Shown here in pieces: positions 6,935-10,725 of a DNA stretch of 10,725 bases. How positions within the stretch are numbered: the stretch's first letter is position 1; every line of letters begins with the position of its first letter. The notes under the pieces are model-generated. The model saw only the letters and a list, made by a program, of their open reading frames with translations. It did no database searches and was not told the origin of the DNA. The position numbers were made by a program, and so were the translations under genes. The DNA is from Gammaproteobacteria bacterium (GTDB lineage Bacteria > Pseudomonadota > Gammaproteobacteria > Chromatiales > Chromatiaceae): the NCBI GenBank assembly GCA_024277555.1, contig JAJRUY010000173.1, forward strand, positions 1 to 10,725, read 5' to 3'.

Positions 6935-9900
6935 TCAAGCCTCCTTGTGCCTGGTTAACTGGCTGTTTGCTTCCTTGGGAACACCCCGCAGTTTCCAGAT
7001 CAGGAACACAGCAGGCAACACAATCAGGGTCAACAAGGTTGCACTTACCATGCCGCCGATCATGGGGGCTGCGATGCGGCGCATCACTTCCGAACCCGTG
7101 CCACTGCCCAGCATGATGGGCAGCAGCCCGGCGATAATGGCCGCCACTGTCATGATGATAGGGCGAACCCGCAGCAACGAACCTTCGATCACGGCATCCC
7201 GAACATCCTCCCGGGTAATATTTCTGCCCTGGTGTGCAGCCTGATCCACAATGCGCCTCAATGCCTGGTTCAGGTACACCAGCATCACCACGCCAATCTC
7301 CACTGACACCCCGGACAGCGCAATAAAGCCTACGCCAACGGCAACAGACATGTTGTAGTCGAGAAGATACAGCAGCCAGATTCCCCCGACCAATGCCAGC
7401 GGCAAGGTTCCCAGAATAATCAGGACTTCAGTAAAATTGCGGAAGTTCAGATACAGTAGCAGCACGATAATCACCAGAGTGACAGGCACCACCGTGCTGA
7501 GCTTTTCCTTTGCCCGCATCATGTATTCATACTGCCCGGACCAGGAAATCGAATACCCGGGCGGCAGTTTCAGCTGCTCGGCAACGGCGCGTTGCGCATC
7601 CACCACATAGGATCCCAAATCACGCCCCTGAATATCGATGTAGGTCCAGCCATTGAGCCGGGCATTCTCGGTCTTGATCATCCCGGGGCCAGATTCCACC
7701 CGAACATCCGCAACCTCTGCCAACGGAATATGTGCCCCTGCCGGCGTGACTATGGGCAGATTACGGATTTTCTCCAGGGAATTGCGCACTTCCCGGGGAT
7801 ACCGCACATTTACAGGATAGCGTTCCAGCCCTTCCACGGTTTGCGTTACCCGCATTCCCCCCAGGGCGGTGCGTACTACCTCTTGTACATCCGCGATATT
7901 CAGACCGAAGCGGGCGGCTGCCTGGCGATCAATATCCACCATAAGATATCGGCCACCAGCCACGCGCTCTGAATAAACAGAGACCGTACCCGGCACTTGC
8001 TGAATCACTTCCTCAAGCTGCCTGCCCACTTTCTGGATAACCTCAAGATCCGGGCCTGCTATCTTGACGCCAACTGGTGTCTTGATGCCGGTAGCCAGCA
8101 TATCGATACGGTTCTTGATCGGCATTACCCAGGCATTGGTCAACCCGGGAAACTGCACCAGCGCATCCAGTTCTTTTTTCAGCTTGTCCATGGTCATGCC
8201 GGGACGCCACTGGTCACGGGGTTTGAGCTGGATGGTGGTTTCAATCATGGTCAGGGGCGCAGGATCCGTCGCAGAGTCCGCCCGGCCGATTTTCCCGAAC
8301 ACCCTTTCCACCTCCGGAACAGTTTTTATCAGCTTGTCGGTTTGCTGCAAAAGCTGTTGCGCCTTGCCGATGGAAATCGCCGGAAAGGTGCTGGGCATAT
8401 ACAGCAAATCTCCTTCGTCCAGATCCGGCATGAATTCACTGCCAATCTTGTCCAGTGGCCAAAATCCCACCACAACCAGCAGCAAGGTAATCACTACCAG
8501 GATACGGGGCGCTTTCAGCACCAGGCGAATAACCGGCCTGTAAACAGCAATGAGCAGGCGGTTTGCCGGGTTTTTCTTTTCAGAAATGATCCTGCCGCGG
8601 ATAAAGTAACCCATAAGCACAGGCACCAGGGTAATGGACAGGCCCGCCGCTGCCGCCATGGCAAAGGTCTTGGTGTAGGCCAGTGGTGCAAACAGCTTCC
8701 CTTCCTGGGCTTCCAGGGCAAACACCGGCAAAAAGCTCAGGGTGATAATCAGCAGGGAGAAAAATAATGGCGGCCCCACCTCGGTTGCCGCCTTGGACAC
8801 AATGACCCAGCGGTTTTCATCCGTCAGCGGGGTCTTCTCAATATGCTTGTGCATATTTTCAATCATCACGATAGCCGCATCCACCATGGCGCCGATGGCA
8901 ATGGCAATGCCGCCCAGAGACATAATGTTGGCATTGATGCCCATGCGCTCCATAACGATAAACGCCACCAGAATCCCCACGGGCAAGGACAGGATCACTA
9001 CCAGCGCCGAGCGCAGGTGAAACAGGAACACTACACACACCAGTGCTACCACCAGAAACTCTTCCAGCAGTTTGCCATTAAGCGTTTCCACCGCACGATT
9101 AATCAGGCCGGAACGGTCATAGGTTGGAACCACTTCCACCCCTTCAGGCAATCCACGGGAAAGCTCTTCCAGCTTCTTCTTGACGTTGGCGATCACGCTC
9201 AGGGCATTTTCACCAAAACGCATGATGACAACTCCACCAACCACCTCGCCCTCTCCATCCAGCTCGGCAATACCACGGCGCATTTGTGGTCCCAGGCGGA
9301 CTTGCGCCACATCCTTGATGGTAATGGGAACACCCATACTGCTCAGCCCCAGGGGAATTTCCCGCAAATCCTCAATGCTGTCGATATAGCCGGTAGCACG
9401 AATCATATATTCTGCTTCACCCATCTCGATGACAGAGCCGCCGGATTCCTGGTTGCCCCTCTGTATGGCTTTGCGGAGCTGGGAAAGATTCAGGCCATAG
9501 GCGCGCAAACTGTCAGGATCCACCACCACCTGATACTGCTTGACCATGCCCCCGATAGTGGCCACTTCGGAAACCCCGGGGACGGTTTGCAACTCGAATT
9601 TCAGATACCAGTCCTGGAGGCTGCGCAACTGCGCCAGATCGTGATTGTTGTTCCGGTCCACCAGCGCGTATTCGAAAACCCAGCCCACGCCAGTGGCGTC
9701 GGGACCCAGTTCTGGCCTGGCATCTGGAGGCAGTTTGCTGGCGGCCTGGCTCAGGTATTCAAGCACCCTCGACCTTGCCCAGTACGGATCTGTTCCATCC
9801 TCGAAAATCACATACACATAGGAATCACCAAAAAAGGAATAGCCGCGCACATTGGTTGCCTTGGGCACAGACAGCATGGCGGTGGTGAGTGGATAGGTCA

Positions 9901-10093
9901 CCTGATCCTCCACCACCTGTGGCGCCTGTCCGGGAAAGCTGGTCTTGATGATGACCTGTACATCAGACAGGTCTGGAATCGCATCCAGAGGCGTATTTTT
10001 TATGGCGTACAATCCCCAGCCCGTAATAATGAATGTAAGCAACAGCACCATGAAGCGATTGCGCAACGACCAGTCGATAATTGCCGGGATCAT
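6935..10093 (-). CDS. cusA: CusA-type Cu(I)/Ag(I) RND efflux pump, inner-membrane subunit
   Basis: A 1052-residue heavy-metal-efflux RND protein of normal family length, starting MIPAIIDWSLRNRF. It would be the proton-driven inner-membrane trimer of a CusCBA-like tripartite exporter. Helices typical of RND pumps are visible near 12-30, 340-500, 528-545 and 866-1035, with two large periplasmic loops between. Met566, Met616 and Met665 have exactly the spacing (50 and 49) of the E. coli CusA binding triad Met573/623/672, which supports Cu(I)/Ag(I) rather than Zn/Co/Cd. The proton-relay acids are present as Asp405 (GAMVDAAIVMIEN) and Glu932 (SVEIGVVML), but the lysine equivalent to K984 is Ile979. 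The ATG overlaps the cusB stop as ATGA, and an AGGAG (10102-10106) lies 8 bases upstream. The PII-like gene follows after one base. Confidence 0.95.
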   Translation of the reverse strand: MIPAIIDWSLRNRFMVLLLTFIITGWGLYAIKNTPLDAIPDLSDVQVIIKTSFPGQAPQVVEDQVTYPLTTAMLSVPKATNVRGYSFFGDSYVYVIFEDGTDPYWARSRVLEYLSQAASKLPPDARPELGPDATGVGWVFEYALVDRNNNHDLAQLRSLQDWYLKFELQTVPGVSEVATIGGMVKQYQVVVDPDSLRAYGLNLSQLRKAIQRGNQESGGSVIEMGEAEYMIRATGYIDSIEDLREIPLGLSSMGVPITIKDVAQVRLGPQMRRGIAELDGEGEVVGGVVIMRFGENALSVIANVKKKLEELSRGLPEGVEVVPTYDRSGLINRAVETLNGKLLEEFLVVALVCVVFLFHLRSALVVILSLPVGILVAFIVMERMGINANIMSLGGIAIAIGAMVDAAIVMIENMHKHIEKTPLTDENRWVIVSKAATEVGPPLFFSLLIITLSFLPVFALEAQEGKLFAPLAYTKTFAMAAAAGLSITLVPVLMGYFIRGRIISEKKNPANRLLIAVYRPVIRLVLKAPRILVVITLLLVVVGFWPLDKIGSEFMPDLDEGDLLYMPSTFPAISIGKAQQLLQQTDKLIKTVPEVERVFGKIGRADSATDPAPLTMIETTIQLKPRDQWRPGMTMDKLKKELDALVQFPGLTNAWVMPIKNRIDMLATGIKTPVGVKIAGPDLEVIQKVGRQLEEVIQQVPGTVSVYSERVAGGRYLMVDIDRQAAARFGLNIADVQEVVRTALGGMRVTQTVEGLERYPVNVRYPREVRNSLEKIRNLPIVTPAGAHIPLAEVADVRVESGPGMIKTENARLNGWTYIDIQGRDLGSYVVDAQRAVAEQLKLPPGYSISWSGQYEYMMRAKEKLSTVVPVTLVIIVLLLYLNFRNFTEVLIILGTLPLALVGGIWLLYLLDYNMSVAVGVGFIALSGVSVEIGVVMLVYLNQALRRIVDQAAHQGRNITREDVRDAVIEGSLLRVRPIIMTVAAIIAGLLPIMLGSGTGSEVMRRIAAPMIGGMVSATLLTLIVLPAVFLIWKLRGVPKEANSQLTRHKEA

Positions 10094-10725
10094 GGCTGCA
10101 GCTCCTGCTTTCCTGGCCGTATGCTTACAATCACGAAAGCCCTGCCGCGCTGTTCAAGATCAAAAGCAATGTTGTCGCCAACCTTCAAATCCCGCATATC
10201 AGCATCGACAGGAAACATCATTTCCATCTCGGGCCAACCCAGTTCAGGAATGGGAGCATGGCGCAGCTCCATTTCCTTCTGTTCTACATTGATGGCAAGA
10301 ACAAGCCCGTGACCTTTTGCCTGCACTGGCGCTTCGGGCGCTTCTTCAACACTCTCACTCACATCGCTCATGCGCATGAAGCTGGCCTTCAGGCTGGCTT
10401 CTGAATCAATCAAAAACTGGCCGGACACCACCACCTTTTCATCTATCTTCAGGCCTTCGAGGATTTCTATGCGTTCACCACTTTCAATCCCCGCCACAAC
10501 TTCCCTGGCATCAAACTTTCCCGTACCCACTTCTACAATCACGCGGTCCTTGCCTCCGGTGCGGATCAGCGCTTCCATGGGAATGGAGATCGCGTTCTCC
10601 CGGGGGCTGGCATGCAGCTTTACCTGTGCATACATGTTGGGCTTGAGGGATTCACCAGGATTGTCAAAACGCAGCCTTACCGAAAGCGTGCGGGTTTTCT
10701 TGTTCAGGCTGGGGTAGATATATTC
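10090..10725 (-). CDS. cusB: CusB-type efflux adaptor with fused CusF domain (5' partial)
   Basis: The frame is open to the window edge; 211 C-terminal residues are visible and the N-terminus lies beyond 10725. Fragment residues 1-40 (YPSLNKKTRTLSVRLRFDNP, LKPNMYAQV) are the beta-barrel domain of a periplasmic adaptor, and 45-112 (ISIPMEALIRTG, VVAGIESGERIEILEGLKIDEKVVVSG) the membrane-proximal domain. An acidic, Pro/Ala-rich linker (118-139) then joins a CusF-like domain (140-204; bases 10114-10308). His156, Trp164, Met167 and Met169 reproduce the spacing of E. coli CusF His36, Trp44, Met47 and Met49, the residues that hold Cu(I)/Ag(I) with a cation-pi tryptophan. The adaptor would bridge CusA to an outer-membrane channel, and the fused domain would deliver metal in the periplasm. 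The stop overlaps the cusA start. cusC is not in the window. Confidence 0.92.
   Translation of the reverse strand, partial: EYIYPSLNKKTRTLSVRLRFDNPGESLKPNMYAQVKLHASPRENAISIPMEALIRTGGKDRVIVEVGTGKFDAREVVAGIESGERIEILEGLKIDEKVVVSGQFLIDSEASLKASFMRMSDVSESVEEAPEAPVQAKGHGLVLAINVEQKEMELRHAPIPELGWPEMEMMFPVDADMRDLKVGDNIAFDLEQRGRAFVIVSIRPGKQELQP

Noticed and set aside
8843..10312. Long + strand open frame (489 codons) opposite cusA and cusB
   Set aside because: It is antisense to two strongly supported genes, very rich in His and Gln, and has no recognisable motif; it is a codon-bias shadow.

Overview
The window reads as a piece of a proteobacterial chromosome, most likely gammaproteobacterial and perhaps a sulfur- or metal-oxidising chemolithotroph. 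This rests on the gene families, the intermediate GC content and the short palindromic intergenic repeats. The taxonomic guess is inference only. No RNA genes, integrases, insertion-sequence transposases or CRISPR arrays were seen.

Left part, + strand (1-2268): three tightly overlapping genes of an arsenosugar-type operon. They are the radical SAM enzyme ArsS (its 5' end lies outside the window), a family-2 glycosyltransferase of the TIGR04283 type, and a DUF2064/TIGR04282 nucleotide-transferase-like protein. The overlaps of 11 and 4 bases imply one translationally coupled transcript.

Junction (2269-2647): a remnant of the C-terminal end of a surface or beta-helix protein (choice-of-anchor Q type) on the - strand, apparently frameshifted and cut off at its 5' side. 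It separates the arsenic module from the copper module, which converges on it from the other side.

Right part, - strand (10725 down to 2648): a copper/silver efflux island. In transcription order it holds cusB (partial, with a fused C-terminal CusF-like metallochaperone domain), cusA (Cu/Ag RND pump with the three-methionine site intact), a divergent PII-like protein coupled to cusA, a lipoprotein cytochrome c, a DUF302 protein, and a PIB-1-type Cu(I)-ATPase (copA-like) carrying YHS plus two CPMHP-type metal-binding modules. The likely division of labour is that the ATPase moves Cu(I)/Ag(I) from cytoplasm to periplasm, CusF/CusB capture it, and CusBA with an outer-membrane partner not seen here expels it. 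The PII-like protein may be a sensor or modulator, and the cytochrome c/DUF302 pair is an unexplained accessory.

The cytochrome c-DUF302 pair is bracketed by two related MITE-like repeats of about 112 bp (5204-5316 and 6427-6538), with a third, half copy at 6583-6611. A nearly perfect 35-bp palindrome lies at 5430-5464, between DUF302 and the ATPase. The points most worth a second look are the CusB-CusF fusion, the PII-like protein lacking the usual T-loop tyrosine, the repeat-flanked cytochrome/DUF302 cassette and the palindrome.
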